From positions 1 through 64,000 of the forward strand of contig NZ_KB849628.1 of NCBI RefSeq assembly GCF_000368685.1: DNA of 64,000 nt. The letters are read 5' to 3'. The stretch comes from Acinetobacter baylyi DSM 14961 = CIP 107474 (GTDB lineage Bacteria > Pseudomonadota > Gammaproteobacteria > Pseudomonadales > Moraxellaceae). Each line of letters starts with the position of its first letter. Position 1 is the stretch's first letter. The notes under the pieces are model-generated. The model was not told the DNA's origin, did not search any database, and saw only the letters and a program-made list of their open reading frames with translations. Positions 11,126-19,707 of this stretch are shown here, piece after piece. Position numbers and translations under genes: made by a program.

Positions 11126-11767
11126 TTAGGTTACCGTAATTGCATTCTTTACGCGGTTATAAATTGTGATAAATAACAGAATGGTCATCATAGCTAAAAG
11201 ACCATTTGTGACATAGCTGATGGTTTGATAGGAAATGATAGAATCAAGATAAGATGCCATGATGCTCCAGATAGCCAATAAACTAAACCAAAAAGCACGA
11301 TCACTTTTGCCCATAGGTCCATCGTAACGACGCATTTGACCAATTAAAGGTGCCATTACACCTGTGTATTCACTCAGAATTGCTAGAAAAATGACGAATA
11401 AAAGCAGTGGTGTAGAAATAAAACTGATGACCATAAAGCAAGCATAGAGTGCTGTATCTGAAATCACATCGCAAAGCTCATTCAGATAAGCACCTAACTG
11501 TGTTTGCTGGTTAAACTCTCGTGCCAACATGCCATCAATGGCATTAAAAGCCATGCGAATTAACATCCAAAAAGGAATAAGTAAAAATCCGATATAGTGA
11601 TGCGTATCTTGTCTATAGACATAAAATAAAGCACATCCAAGCACCAGTGAAATTATCATCGCAAGAATAGTGACCTGATTTGCCGTGATTCCACGTGCAT
11701 ACAAGTATTTTACTAAAGGGCGTAATAGGTTTTGAAACGCTGGTTTTAATTGATAAATAGATGGCAT
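11126..11767 (-). CDS. CDP-alcohol phosphatidyltransferase (YnbA-like)
   Basis: An inner-membrane enzyme that would exchange CMP of CDP-diacylglycerol for an alcohol, making a phospholipid. The family motif is recognisable: D78-G79, A82-R83, G92, D100, D104. Two of the four metal-binding aspartates are asparagine (N75 for the first, N96 for the third), a substitution I recall also in E. coli YnbA, so probably a subfamily trait and not decay. About six helices in 213 residues. It is the first gene of the minus-strand operon. The alcohol acceptor cannot be predicted. Confidence 0.88.
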   Translation of the reverse strand: MPSIYQLKPAFQNLLRPLVKYLYARGITANQVTILAMIISLVLGCALFYVYRQDTHHYIGFLLIPFWMLIRMAFNAIDGMLAREFNQQTQLGAYLNELCDVISDTALYACFMVISFISTPLLLFVIFLAILSEYTGVMAPLIGQMRRYDGPMGKSDRAFWFSLLAIWSIMASYLDSIISYQTISYVTNGLLAMMTILLFITIYNRVKNAITVT

Positions 11768-11914
11768 TGTTATTTTTAAAATAGTGATTTAAATCGTATT
11801 TTAATCATGTCTATAAATAAGTTACAAGAAAGAAGTGATTTTAAATAGCCTAAGCAAATTTGATTATGCTTTGAAAGAACTTATAATTAAATTTATTTTG
11901 GCTTTAGATAGACA

Positions 11915-12382
11915 ATGACACCAGCTTGCAAATTACTTAAAACCAATAAGATTGAATACAGTATTCATGAATATGAACATGATCCAAATGCAAAAAGTTT
12001 TGGTCTTGAAGCTGCCGAAAAGTTGAATCTTGATGTAGAAGAAGTCTTTAAAACTTTGCTGGTAACCGATGATAAAAATCACTATGTTGCAATTTTACCT
12101 GTCAATCATCAGCTTAATCTAAAAAAAGTGGCGGGAGCATTCGGTTGTAAAAAGCTGCATATGGCTGATCCAAAGGATGCAGAACGACTTACTGGCTATC
12201 TGGTGGGAGGAATTAGTCCACTTGGTCAGAAAAAGCGTCTTAAAACCGTCATTGATGCTTCGGCTGAAAGCAAACATAAAATATATGTCAGTGGTGGAAA
12301 ACGTGGACTCGATATTGGCGTAGCACCACAAGCGATTGCAAAAATATTAGGTGCGCAGTTCGTTGATATTCTTGATCAGTGA
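11915..12382 (+). CDS. ybaK: Cys-tRNA(Pro)/Cys-tRNA(Cys) deacylase YbaK
   Basis: Hydrolyses mischarged Cys-tRNA(Pro) after prolyl-tRNA synthetase errors. The 155 residues cover the single YbaK/ProRS editing domain: [10 protein letters not shown] with the conserved lysine near residue 46, [16 protein letters not shown], the [11 protein letters not shown] loop and the end [14 protein letters not shown]. This pattern (KT...GGISP) is typical of YbaK/EbsC. It is monocistronic and divergent from the lipid operon across a 147-bp gap that must hold both promoters. Confidence 0.93.
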   Translation: MTPACKLLKTNKIEYSIHEYEHDPNAKSFGLEAAEKLNLDVEEVFKTLLVTDDKNHYVAILPVNHQLNLKKVAGAFGCKKLHMADPKDAERLTGYLVGGISPLGQKKRLKTVIDASAESKHKIYVSGGKRGLDIGVAPQAIAKILGAQFVDILDQ

Positions 12383-12503
12383 TCTTTGCAGAAAGATGAA
12401 GATAAATCATTAAGATGGTTTAGCTTAAATTTTAGGATAGTTGTCATCCAATCGTCATTCAAGCCAGATATTTTAAGTCAAAATTTTTGAATGACTGAAG
12501 ACA

Positions 12504-14099
12504 ATGAAGACTAGCAACATACTGAAGTTTTTAATGGCAACTGGCGGAATGCTTGTTTTAAGTGCTTGCAACGATAATCATGATAACAATAGCACCTCTG
12601 ATCGTTCTGCAACAGTAGAAACTTCAGCGTATGTTCAAACCAAAACTCCCTATAAACCTCAGCAAGATTTAAACACCTATCAGGCTGCACCAACAGGATT
12701 CCAGCCTGTTTTCACTGAGCTGGTTGCGCGTCATGGTTCGCGTGGTTTATCTAGTATGAAATATGATTTGGCACTTTATAATCTCTGGAAACAAGCCAAA
12801 ACTGAAAATGCATTAACGCCACTGGGTGAACAGCTTGGCGCTGATATTGAAGCAATAATGAAAGCCAACATCTTGCTGGGGTATGGTGTGGCAGGAATCC
12901 GTCAGTTTGGTTATGGTAATGAAAGCCAATTGGGTATTGAGGAACATCGAGGGATTGCAGATCGTTTATTACAGCGTTTACCTCAATTGTTCAATACCTC
13001 TACTCTAGGACAAATGGATATTGCTGTACAAAGTTCTGGAGTAGATCGTGCAGTAGATAGTGCCAAATTTTTTACCAATGAATTGATCGTGAAACGACCT
13101 GATCTTCAAGAAAAAATTCGTCCAGTGAGCTATGCGAGTTTAAGTAGCGATACCTACCCATCGATTGACGATCAAGGAGTTGATCGCTTTTTGCTTTATT
13201 TTCATAGTTTAAATAAAACAACAGATTTGAGCCAAATTAATTCAACGCTTAGACAAAATATCTATGATGCCAGCCTGAAGTATCAGGATTTTGAAGAAAA
13301 TGATGCGGATCTAAAGCAAAAATTAAAAGAATTATCAAGCAATAACAATGCTCAACAAATCGCGTTGAAAGTACTGACACCGTTGTTTAAAGATGAGTTT
13401 ATTCAGAAATTAGGTAGTCAGGGCTATACCTTTAGCAATACGGGATCATTTACGACGACAGCTTCAAATGGCACCCAAATCACTGAAAAAGGCAAAGGCA
13501 AAAATACCATAGCAAGTACAGTAGACGCAGCAGCATACCTATATGAATTGTACTCAATTGCACCTGGGATGAAAAAAGAATTAGGCAATACAGATTTCAC
13601 AAAATATATGCCAATAGACGCCGCCAAATTTTATGCAGAATATAATGATGCGCAGGATTTCTACGAAAAAGGCCCAAGCTTTACTGAGTCCAATCAAGTA
13701 ACCAGCAATATTGCAAATGGACTCAAACAGGATTTCTTTGCTCAAGTAGATCAGGTGATCAATAAACAACAGCAGCACAAGGCTGTTTTACGATTTGCCC
13801 ATGCTGAGATCATTATACCGCTTGCAACAGCATTTGAACTCAAAGGGATGATGACACCTTTAGCGCTGAATCAAACTTATAGCTATAGTACAAGTACTTG
13901 GCGTGGCGAAGATATTTCTCCTATGGCAGCCAATATGCAATGGGATATATATCAAAATGCACAAGGGTATACCTTGGTAAAAATGCTGTATAACGAAAAA
14001 GAAACTTTATTTAAGTCAAGTTGCGATTATGCCCGTTATAATTCAAGCAGCTTTTATTATGATTATCAAAAGCTTAAGCAGTGCTATGGCATTAACTAA
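12504..14099 (+). CDS. Histidine-acid-phosphatase (clade 2) lipoprotein
   Basis: A secreted phosphohydrolase of the histidine phosphatase superfamily. The signal peptide ends in the lipobox LSAC (C22), followed by a polar Asn/Asp linker. The phosphate-pocket motif RHGSR is at 76-80, with H77 the expected phosphohistidine. The distal motif is HAE at 433-435 (RFAHAEIIIPL), where phytases have HD, so it belongs with the multiple-inositol-polyphosphate / HAE branch. Total 531 residues. It has its own transcription unit. The substrate, possibly phytate or another phosphomonoester, is not set by the sequence. Confidence 0.85.
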   Translation: MKTSNILKFLMATGGMLVLSACNDNHDNNSTSDRSATVETSAYVQTKTPYKPQQDLNTYQAAPTGFQPVFTELVARHGSRGLSSMKYDLALYNLWKQAKTENALTPLGEQLGADIEAIMKANILLGYGVAGIRQFGYGNESQLGIEEHRGIADRLLQRLPQLFNTSTLGQMDIAVQSSGVDRAVDSAKFFTNELIVKRPDLQEKIRPVSYASLSSDTYPSIDDQGVDRFLLYFHSLNKTTDLSQINSTLRQNIYDASLKYQDFEENDADLKQKLKELSSNNNAQQIALKVLTPLFKDEFIQKLGSQGYTFSNTGSFTTTASNGTQITEKGKGKNTIASTVDAAAYLYELYSIAPGMKKELGNTDFTKYMPIDAAKFYAEYNDAQDFYEKGPSFTESNQVTSNIANGLKQDFFAQVDQVINKQQQHKAVLRFAHAEIIIPLATAFELKGMMTPLALNQTYSYSTSTWRGEDISPMAANMQWDIYQNAQGYTLVKMLYNEKETLFKSSCDYARYNSSSFYYDYQKLKQCYGIN

Positions 14100-14128
14100 A
14101 ACTATCTAATCACTGAAATTTTTATTCG

Positions 14129-14157
14129 GGATATCACTAAAAAAGTGGGTGATATCC
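14129..14157 (+). terminator. Stem-loop after the phosphatase gene
   Basis: GGATATCAC and GTGATATCC pair perfectly over 9 bp around an 11-nt A-rich loop, 30 nt after the stop codon. The following tract (TTATT) is only weakly T-rich. Confidence 0.55.
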
Positions 14158-14347
14158 TTATTAGATAAAATTCATAATTCAAAATAAAAATCAACTATTT
14201 GAGTTGTTAATTAAGTTTGAGTTGCACAATCATAATGTTTTTGATCAAAAAAAAAGCAAAAATGTTTCATTTATTAAAATTTGTCCCTAAATAGCACATT
14301 ATTCGTTAACCTAAAAATTAACAAATTATAAACAAAGGGGAAAATAT

Positions 14348-16489
14348 ATGCTGATTTTTCACAATTATTCTGTTCAGGGCGCGCTTTTTGATATGGATGG
14401 AACAATGTTTGATACTGAGCGGTTACGGTTTCAAACATTGAAACAGGCATCTCAAGAACTACTTGGGCAGACATTTTCTGATGATTATTTAATGCAATGT
14501 CTGGGCTTAAGCGCGACTACAGCAGAGCAGTTGGCAAAATCACAATATGGCGACGATGTACCTTACAAAGCAATTCGAAAGTGTGCCGATGACCTTGAGC
14601 TTGAGTGGGTGCGTAGAGATGGTGTTCCAATCAAAAAAGGCTTGGTACAGGTGCTTGAGCGCTTGAGAAAATCTGGCCTGCGTATGGCAGTAGCGACATC
14701 AAGCCGCCGTGCAATAGCAGAAGAATATTTGATTAATGCCAATGTATATAAGTTTTTTGATGTGCTGGTCTGCGGCGATGAAGTACAACAAGGCAAGCCA
14801 CATCCTGAAATTTTTGAAAAAGCCGCGCAAAAACTCAATCTGGATCCTGCACAGTGCTTAATGTTTGAAGATTCAGAAAATGGCATAAGTTCTGCGCATG
14901 CGGCAGGTGGAATTACCATTTTACTCAAAGATATTAAATCGCCAAATGAACATATGTTAAGTAAGGCAAACTTTTATTTTGAGACGATGTACGACTGTTT
15001 GCTCAATCTTGATGATTATGTTCCCATTATGGACATGCCACTACTACAGGAAACATTTCCTCAAACCCTGAATCAACTTACCGTGGGGATTCATGGCTTT
15101 GGTGCAATTGGTGGTGGTTATATCGCACAGATTCTATCACATTGGGATGGTTATACACGCCCACAGCGGATTATTGCATCGACACGCAATAGTTTGTACC
15201 GCGAAGCTGTGAATGCCTTCGGTACTTATTCTATTCGCTACGGTCAAGTTTCATACGATGAACGAATCGAATATATGTCCATCATTGATGCCGATAACGA
15301 GCAGCACATGCTGGATATGTATTTGGAATCATCATTAATCGCGTTATGTATACCTGAGCACGCCGTTGCATCTGAGGCTAAAATTATTGCCAAAGGGCTA
15401 TATGCACGCTATGCATCACAAACGATGCAGAATAACAATCCACTGACATTTCTAATTATCTTAAATAAAGTGGGTGCCAAAAAAATGGTGCTTGAACACA
15501 TTCGTAAAGCGCTGGAAAATCTAGCAAACCTTGAAGTTGCAGACCAGATTATGGCTCAGCATTATTTTTGTGATACTGTGGTCAACCGTATGGTGTCCAA
15601 GCTTTCCGAACAAAATCTTTATCGACAACTGCAAATTAAATACAACTTTTTTAAACAGTATCAGTCAGATGTTGACGATGAAAATGTTGAAATTGAAGAT
15701 ACGGCCAAACTTTCAACTGCACAAGAACATCAAGCCTCGCTATATATTGATGATATGCGCCGTAATTTTCAGCCGAGTCACATTTTGCAAAGTATGGATT
15801 TGATTTTATTTAATAGCGAAATCGATATGCCAATTTATGTAGAAAATAATAGTCCATTGCTTGAAAAAATGCGCCAGATGATTGTGGTAGATAATATTGC
15901 GGATATTCAACTCATCAAGAATCGACTGTGGAATGGAACACATGCCATGCTGGCATGGTATGCCTCGTTATTGGGTCATGAAACCATTGGTGTTGCTATG
16001 GGGGATATTCGTATACAGAAAATGGTAAATAATCTGGTTGATGAGATTAAAGCTGGATTAGCTACCCAATTACCACATCGTGCCAAAGATCTGGATCGGC
16101 TTGCCAAGAGTTTTATTGTGTCATGCCAAAATGCCTATAAAGATCCTTGCCAGCGAGTGGCTCGTGATCCATTGCGTAAGTTGAACCCGAATGAGCGTGT
16201 ATTAGGTTCTATTGTGAATAACCTTCGATATCATCAAACCGTAGATCAATTATTATGGGGAGCCAGCTTAGGGTATTTTTATGCAATTAAAAAGTTTGAT
16301 ATGAAGCCAGATGACATCTTTGAACACTTTGAATCAAACCTTGCGCAAATTGAGTTGGATATCGAAGATAAAAAAATAATCCAGCGTACGATACAACAGC
16401 ATTTAGATCAGTTGATAGCTCAGCCTGATCTTTTGAAAAGTATAAATTTATTTGATTTGGATCAACAAGCACATTTGAACTGTGGCTAA
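14348..16489 (+). CDS. mtlD: Bifunctional mannitol-1-phosphate phosphatase/dehydrogenase
   Basis: A 713-residue fusion that reduces fructose-6-phosphate to mannitol-1-phosphate and removes the phosphate, giving mannitol as compatible solute. Residues about 10-225 are a HAD phosphatase: FDMDGTMFDTE with D15 and D17, ATSSRR motif II, and EDSENGI motif IV. Residues about 245-700 are a polyol dehydrogenase with the Rossmann loop GIHGFGAIGGGYIAQ and the conserved lysine region ILNKVGAKK. This HAD-MtlD arrangement is the osmostress enzyme described in Acinetobacter. A good ribosome binding site (AAAGGGG) precedes the ATG. Monocistronic, closed by a strong hairpin. Confidence 0.92.
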   Translation: MLIFHNYSVQGALFDMDGTMFDTERLRFQTLKQASQELLGQTFSDDYLMQCLGLSATTAEQLAKSQYGDDVPYKAIRKCADDLELEWVRRDGVPIKKGLVQVLERLRKSGLRMAVATSSRRAIAEEYLINANVYKFFDVLVCGDEVQQGKPHPEIFEKAAQKLNLDPAQCLMFEDSENGISSAHAAGGITILLKDIKSPNEHMLSKANFYFETMYDCLLNLDDYVPIMDMPLLQETFPQTLNQLTVGIHGFGAIGGGYIAQILSHWDGYTRPQRIIASTRNSLYREAVNAFGTYSIRYGQVSYDERIEYMSIIDADNEQHMLDMYLESSLIALCIPEHAVASEAKIIAKGLYARYASQTMQNNNPLTFLIILNKVGAKKMVLEHIRKALENLANLEVADQIMAQHYFCDTVVNRMVSKLSEQNLYRQLQIKYNFFKQYQSDVDDENVEIEDTAKLSTAQEHQASLYIDDMRRNFQPSHILQSMDLILFNSEIDMPIYVENNSPLLEKMRQMIVVDNIADIQLIKNRLWNGTHAMLAWYASLLGHETIGVAMGDIRIQKMVNNLVDEIKAGLATQLPHRAKDLDRLAKSFIVSCQNAYKDPCQRVARDPLRKLNPNERVLGSIVNNLRYHQTVDQLLWGASLGYFYAIKKFDMKPDDIFEHFESNLAQIELDIEDKKIIQRTIQQHLDQLIAQPDLLKSINLFDLDQQAHLNCG

Positions 16490-16531
16490 TGACTGAACAT
16501 TATCTATAAAACTGATTCATTTAATTGATTT

Positions 16532-16575
16532 ACACCAAAAATCTTACTTTATAAAAGTAGCTAGATTTTTGGTGT
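16532..16575. terminator. Long bidirectional terminator between mtlD and lrgB
   Basis: ACACCAAAAATCT pairs with AGATTTTTGGTGT over 13 bp, and the loop itself contains TACTTT/AAAGTA. A T-rich tail follows on the plus strand. It lies between convergent genes and can serve both. Confidence 0.8.
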
Positions 16576-16680
16576 TTCTTTTAAGTTTGTTGATTTCACT
16601 ACGATGAGTCTGGCTTATTTAAGCTATCTTCTCAATTTTATTTGAGGAGATTTATCTTGACTAAGCAAACTCATCATAAA

Positions 16681-17373
16681 TTAAGCAAGAAGCTTAAAAA
16701 TAATGTGTACCAAAAAGGGACCTACAATCACCATAAAGATGCCTGCAAGAACCATTGTTAAGCTGGCAATAACACCTTCATCTTTGCCTCGTTGATAGGC
16801 TTTGCTTGTTCCAAACCCGTGTGCTGCACTCCCCAAAGATGCACCATTGGCCAAATAAGATTTAAGCTTTAAGCCTGCGAGTACTAAATCACCAAACATC
16901 ATTCCGACAATGCCTGTGATCATGGTGAATAAAATCACCAATTGCACTGATCCATCGATATGTTCGGTTAAGGCGATTGCAAAAGGGGTAGAAATTGAAC
17001 GCGCCATGAGGCTTAGTGTGGTTGGTTGGTCAAAATGAAATAAACGAGCTAGATAAAATGCACTGATCATTCCTGCAGTCATTCCAACTAAAATACCAAC
17101 AGAAATGGTAATAGCATGCGCTTTAATAATATTGCGATATTCATAAATTGGGATTGCAAATGCTACAGTGGTTGGACCGAGCATCCATACAATCCACTGG
17201 TTATCCTGCATATAAACGTCATAAGGAATATTAAAAGTGAGAAGAATTGCAATAATAATGACAGGAACTAAAATAGCGGGTGAAAAAGGTAAATACGGTA
17301 AACGACGGTAAATAGGTTTGGCGATAACATAACCCATAAGCGTTCCGAATAACCACAATAATGCAATATTCAT
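16681..17373 (-). CDS. lrgB: LrgB/CidB-family membrane protein
   Basis: A 230-residue polytopic membrane protein (about seven helices) of the LrgB family, paired with the holin-like LrgA/CidA protein encoded just upstream and linked in other bacteria to murein hydrolase activity, cell death and overflow metabolism of pyruvate or glycolate. Diagnostic stretches are FSPAILVPV near residue 30, GPTTVAFAIPIY near 77, SISTPFAIALTE near 130 and GSAAHGFGTSKAY near 183. The start overlaps the upstream stop by 4 nt. It is convergent with mtlD. Confidence 0.9.
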   Translation of the reverse strand: MNIALLWLFGTLMGYVIAKPIYRRLPYLPFSPAILVPVIIIAILLTFNIPYDVYMQDNQWIVWMLGPTTVAFAIPIYEYRNIIKAHAITISVGILVGMTAGMISAFYLARLFHFDQPTTLSLMARSISTPFAIALTEHIDGSVQLVILFTMITGIVGMMFGDLVLAGLKLKSYLANGASLGSAAHGFGTSKAYQRGKDEGVIASLTMVLAGIFMVIVGPFLVHIIFKLLA

Positions 17374-17798
17374 GATTTCACTCCAGATCGTTGTTGATGG
17401 CCAGATCTATGATGTCGTTTAAGCCATGCTTCTAGCTTAAAACATATATGAACACTATAGGCAGTAAACACCATCACACAGATTGTCCCAAGTACGACAG
17501 CACTCAATAATTGCCAGCCTTCTGTGATGAATAATGTTTTGTAATTCATAAGACCGACGACACACGGAATAAAGAACAATACCAGTTCGCCCAAAATGAA
17601 ATCAGATCCTGTCTTGATCCATTGAAGCTTGAATACACCACTGAGTAAGCCAATCAAGACCAGAAATAAGCCGACTACACCTGCTGAGATAGGTAAGTTT
17701 AGCCAGCGTTGCAATAAAGAGCCAACCCACCAAAACAGCATAAGTAATGCGATCTGAATAACAATTTGGACAAGATATAAACCACGTGACTGATACAC
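17370..17798 (-). CDS. LrgA/CidA-family holin-like protein
   Basis: 142 residues with four predicted membrane helices. PISAGVVGLFLVLIGLL and the FFIPCVVGLMNY segment are typical of the CidA/LrgA family. The start is GTG, with AAAGGTG as ribosome binding site. It forms a two-gene operon with the LrgB protein and is divergent from a LysR regulator 98 bp away, the arrangement seen for LysR-controlled cid/lrg operons. Whether it corresponds to CidA or LrgA by function cannot be told. Confidence 0.88.
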   Translation of the reverse strand: MYQSRGLYLVQIVIQIALLMLFWWVGSLLQRWLNLPISAGVVGLFLVLIGLLSGVFKLQWIKTGSDFILGELVLFFIPCVVGLMNYKTLFITEGWQLLSAVVLGTICVMVFTAYSVHICFKLEAWLKRHHRSGHQQRSGVKS

Positions 17799-17908
17799 GG
17801 TAGCACCTTTAAGCTGAGTGATTTTATAGGGAATAAATGTATTTTAGATCGACTTTTATGTCATATTATGAATAATAAAATTATAATTATTCTTTTATGG
17901 AATATTTT

Positions 17909-18808
17909 ATGGATATTAAATCGCTTAAAATTTTTGTACAAATTATTCAGAGTCAAAGTTTTACTTTGGCAGCAGAACAGCTTTTTGTGACACAGCCAAC
18001 AGTGAGTAAAGCCATTGCGGGTTTAGAAGAAGAATTGGGAACAACATTATTTAAAAAAGGGGAAGCTGGCCGAAAACGTGAAGTCGAACTGACTTACACA
18101 GGTCAACAAGTTTATCAGCATGCGCTAAACATACTTGATGAACAAAAGAAAATTTATGAAGTACTGGATGATATTAAACATCTGAAAAGAGGGAAGTTGA
18201 CCTTAGGTTTGCCGCCGCTTGGTTCAGTTTTATTAACATCACTTATAGCAATTTTTCATAAGCAACATCCGAATATTGAACTCAAGTTTCTTGAGGTCGG
18301 TTCAAATACGATTGAGCAAGCGATTCTGGCGAAAACCATTGATGTTGGAATATTACTCAATCATATACATCCGCTTTTGGCTGTCATTCCAATTATTGAT
18401 TCGCCGTTATGTTTATTATCACCCAGACATTCGCGCTGGAAGCATGCCAAAGGCATAACGCTGAACGATTTAAAAGATGAACAATTTTTACTTTATGATG
18501 ATAGTTTTACACTTAATCATTTGATTATACAGGCGGCCAATCTGGAGGGCTTTGAACCTCATATTGTGTGTAAAAGCAGTCAATGGGACTTTATTGCCAA
18601 GCTCGTCGAGTCTGCTATGGGTATTGCTTTATTACCACAGATTTATTGTGAACAGCTCGATCAAGATAAATTTTCGATTACCCCTCTGATCAATACGCCG
18701 TTACGATGGACTTTAAGTATGGCATGGAATACTTCTGTTCCGATGACAGCCGCAACACGAGCATGGCTGGCCATCGTAGAACAGTATCGGCATGAAATTA
18801 AATTTTAA
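17909..18808 (+). CDS. LysR-family transcriptional regulator
   Basis: About 299 residues: an N-terminal winged helix-turn-helix (FTLAAEQLFVTQPTVSKAIAGL) and a C-terminal effector-binding domain. The ATG at 17909 gives the usual LysR start MDIKSLKIF; an upstream ATG at 17897 adds four residues. It is divergent from the lrgAB-type operon and lies 50 bp before the YeeE/YedE genes on the same strand, so it may control either or both. The AT-rich divergent region (17799-17908) has several T-N11-A type partial palindromes but none I can single out. The inducer is unknown. Confidence 0.88.
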   Translation: MDIKSLKIFVQIIQSQSFTLAAEQLFVTQPTVSKAIAGLEEELGTTLFKKGEAGRKREVELTYTGQQVYQHALNILDEQKKIYEVLDDIKHLKRGKLTLGLPPLGSVLLTSLIAIFHKQHPNIELKFLEVGSNTIEQAILAKTIDVGILLNHIHPLLAVIPIIDSPLCLLSPRHSRWKHAKGITLNDLKDEQFLLYDDSFTLNHLIIQAANLEGFEPHIVCKSSQWDFIAKLVESAMGIALLPQIYCEQLDQDKFSITPLINTPLRWTLSMAWNTSVPMTAATRAWLAIVEQYRHEIKF

Positions 18809-18858
18809 CAAATAAAAAATTGAATAAAATACAAATTTATATATTATAAAAATATATA

Positions 18859-19296
18859 ATGTTTATGGGCGAACATATGCATGACTTCTTATTGGCGTTC
18901 TTAGGTGGCTTGCTCTTGGGAACTGCTGTTGTGGGCTATTTATATATCAATGGTCGTATAGCGGGAATCAGTGGTTTAATGGCACAAATTCTTGATCCTA
19001 AAACTGTATTCAAAACGCCTGCAATCTGGTTTTTGTCGGGTCTCTTCATTACACCATTTATCTATAGCATGTTTATTGAAACAGAAATTAAGATTACAGC
19101 AAATCCTTATATGCTGATCATCGCGGGATTGCTCGTCGGAATTGGGACGCGAATGGGATCTGGATGTACCAGTGGGCATGGTATCTGCGGAATGAGTCGA
19201 TTATCAAAACGCTCAATTGTTGCGACCATAACCTTTATGATCGCTGGCTTTATAACGGTTTATGTTATGCGTCATTTACTGGGAGTCCTGCTATGA
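18859..19296 (+). CDS. YeeE/YedE-family membrane protein, first half-size subunit
   Basis: 145 residues with four helices, a half-length member of the YeeE/YedE (DUF395) family of sulfur-compound transporters. The conserved cysteine motif [12 protein letters not shown] (near 108-119) is the part thought to pass thiosulfate or sulfane sulfur. ATG codons at 18865 and 18877 are also possible starts; none has a strong ribosome binding site. It overlaps the next gene by 4 nt. Together the two halves should build one pore. The context with a persulfide-dioxygenase-like enzyme suggests a sulfide/persulfide detoxification operon. Confidence 0.85.
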   Translation: MFMGEHMHDFLLAFLGGLLLGTAVVGYLYINGRIAGISGLMAQILDPKTVFKTPAIWFLSGLFITPFIYSMFIETEIKITANPYMLIIAGLLVGIGTRMGSGCTSGHGICGMSRLSKRSIVATITFMIAGFITVYVMRHLLGVLL

Positions 19297-19703
19297 AGAA
19301 TATATTGGCTTTTATATCGGGGTCTATTTTTTCGCTAGGACTGATGATCTCTGGCATGTCGAATCCCGAGAAAGTTCTCTCGTTTTTAGATATCTTTGGT
19401 ATGTGGGACGCGAGTTTGGCCTTTGTCATGCTTGGTGCCATACTGGTGGCTTTTGTTCCTTTTCAAAAAGCGATGCGGCATCCAGTAACATTATTTAATG
19501 AAAAAATTGAACTGCCTCAAAATAACCAGATTGATAAAAAACTGCTCGCTGGTGCGTTTATATTTGGAACAGGATGGGGGATTGCAGGGATTTGTCCTGC
19601 GCCTGCATTGACTTTAATCGGGCTAGGCAGTTATCAGGCATTTTATTTTATTTTTGCCATGTTGATTGGTATGTTGATCTATCGCAAATGGTCAGGAGCA
19701 TAA
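19293..19703 (+). CDS. YeeE/YedE-family membrane protein, second half-size subunit
   Basis: 136 residues from the ATG at 19293, which overlaps the upstream stop (ATGA). A longer open frame reaching back to 19164 runs through the upstream gene and is rejected. Four helices; the motif GTGWGIAGICPAPAL near 89-103 mirrors the cysteine loop of its partner with a single cysteine. Pairs of such half-proteins are common beside persulfide dioxygenases, and the likely function is import or export of sulfane sulfur. AGGAG of the next gene lies within its end, so the operon continues. Confidence 0.87.
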   Translation: MKNILAFISGSIFSLGLMISGMSNPEKVLSFLDIFGMWDASLAFVMLGAILVAFVPFQKAMRHPVTLFNEKIELPQNNQIDKKLLAGAFIFGTGWGIAGICPAPALTLIGLGSYQAFYFIFAMLIGMLIYRKWSGA

Positions 19704-19707
19704 AATC

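Noticed and set aside
19164..19292. N-terminal extension of the second YeeE/YedE gene
   Set aside because: It lies in another frame of the first gene; the ATG at 19293 with a 4-nt overlap is the natural start.
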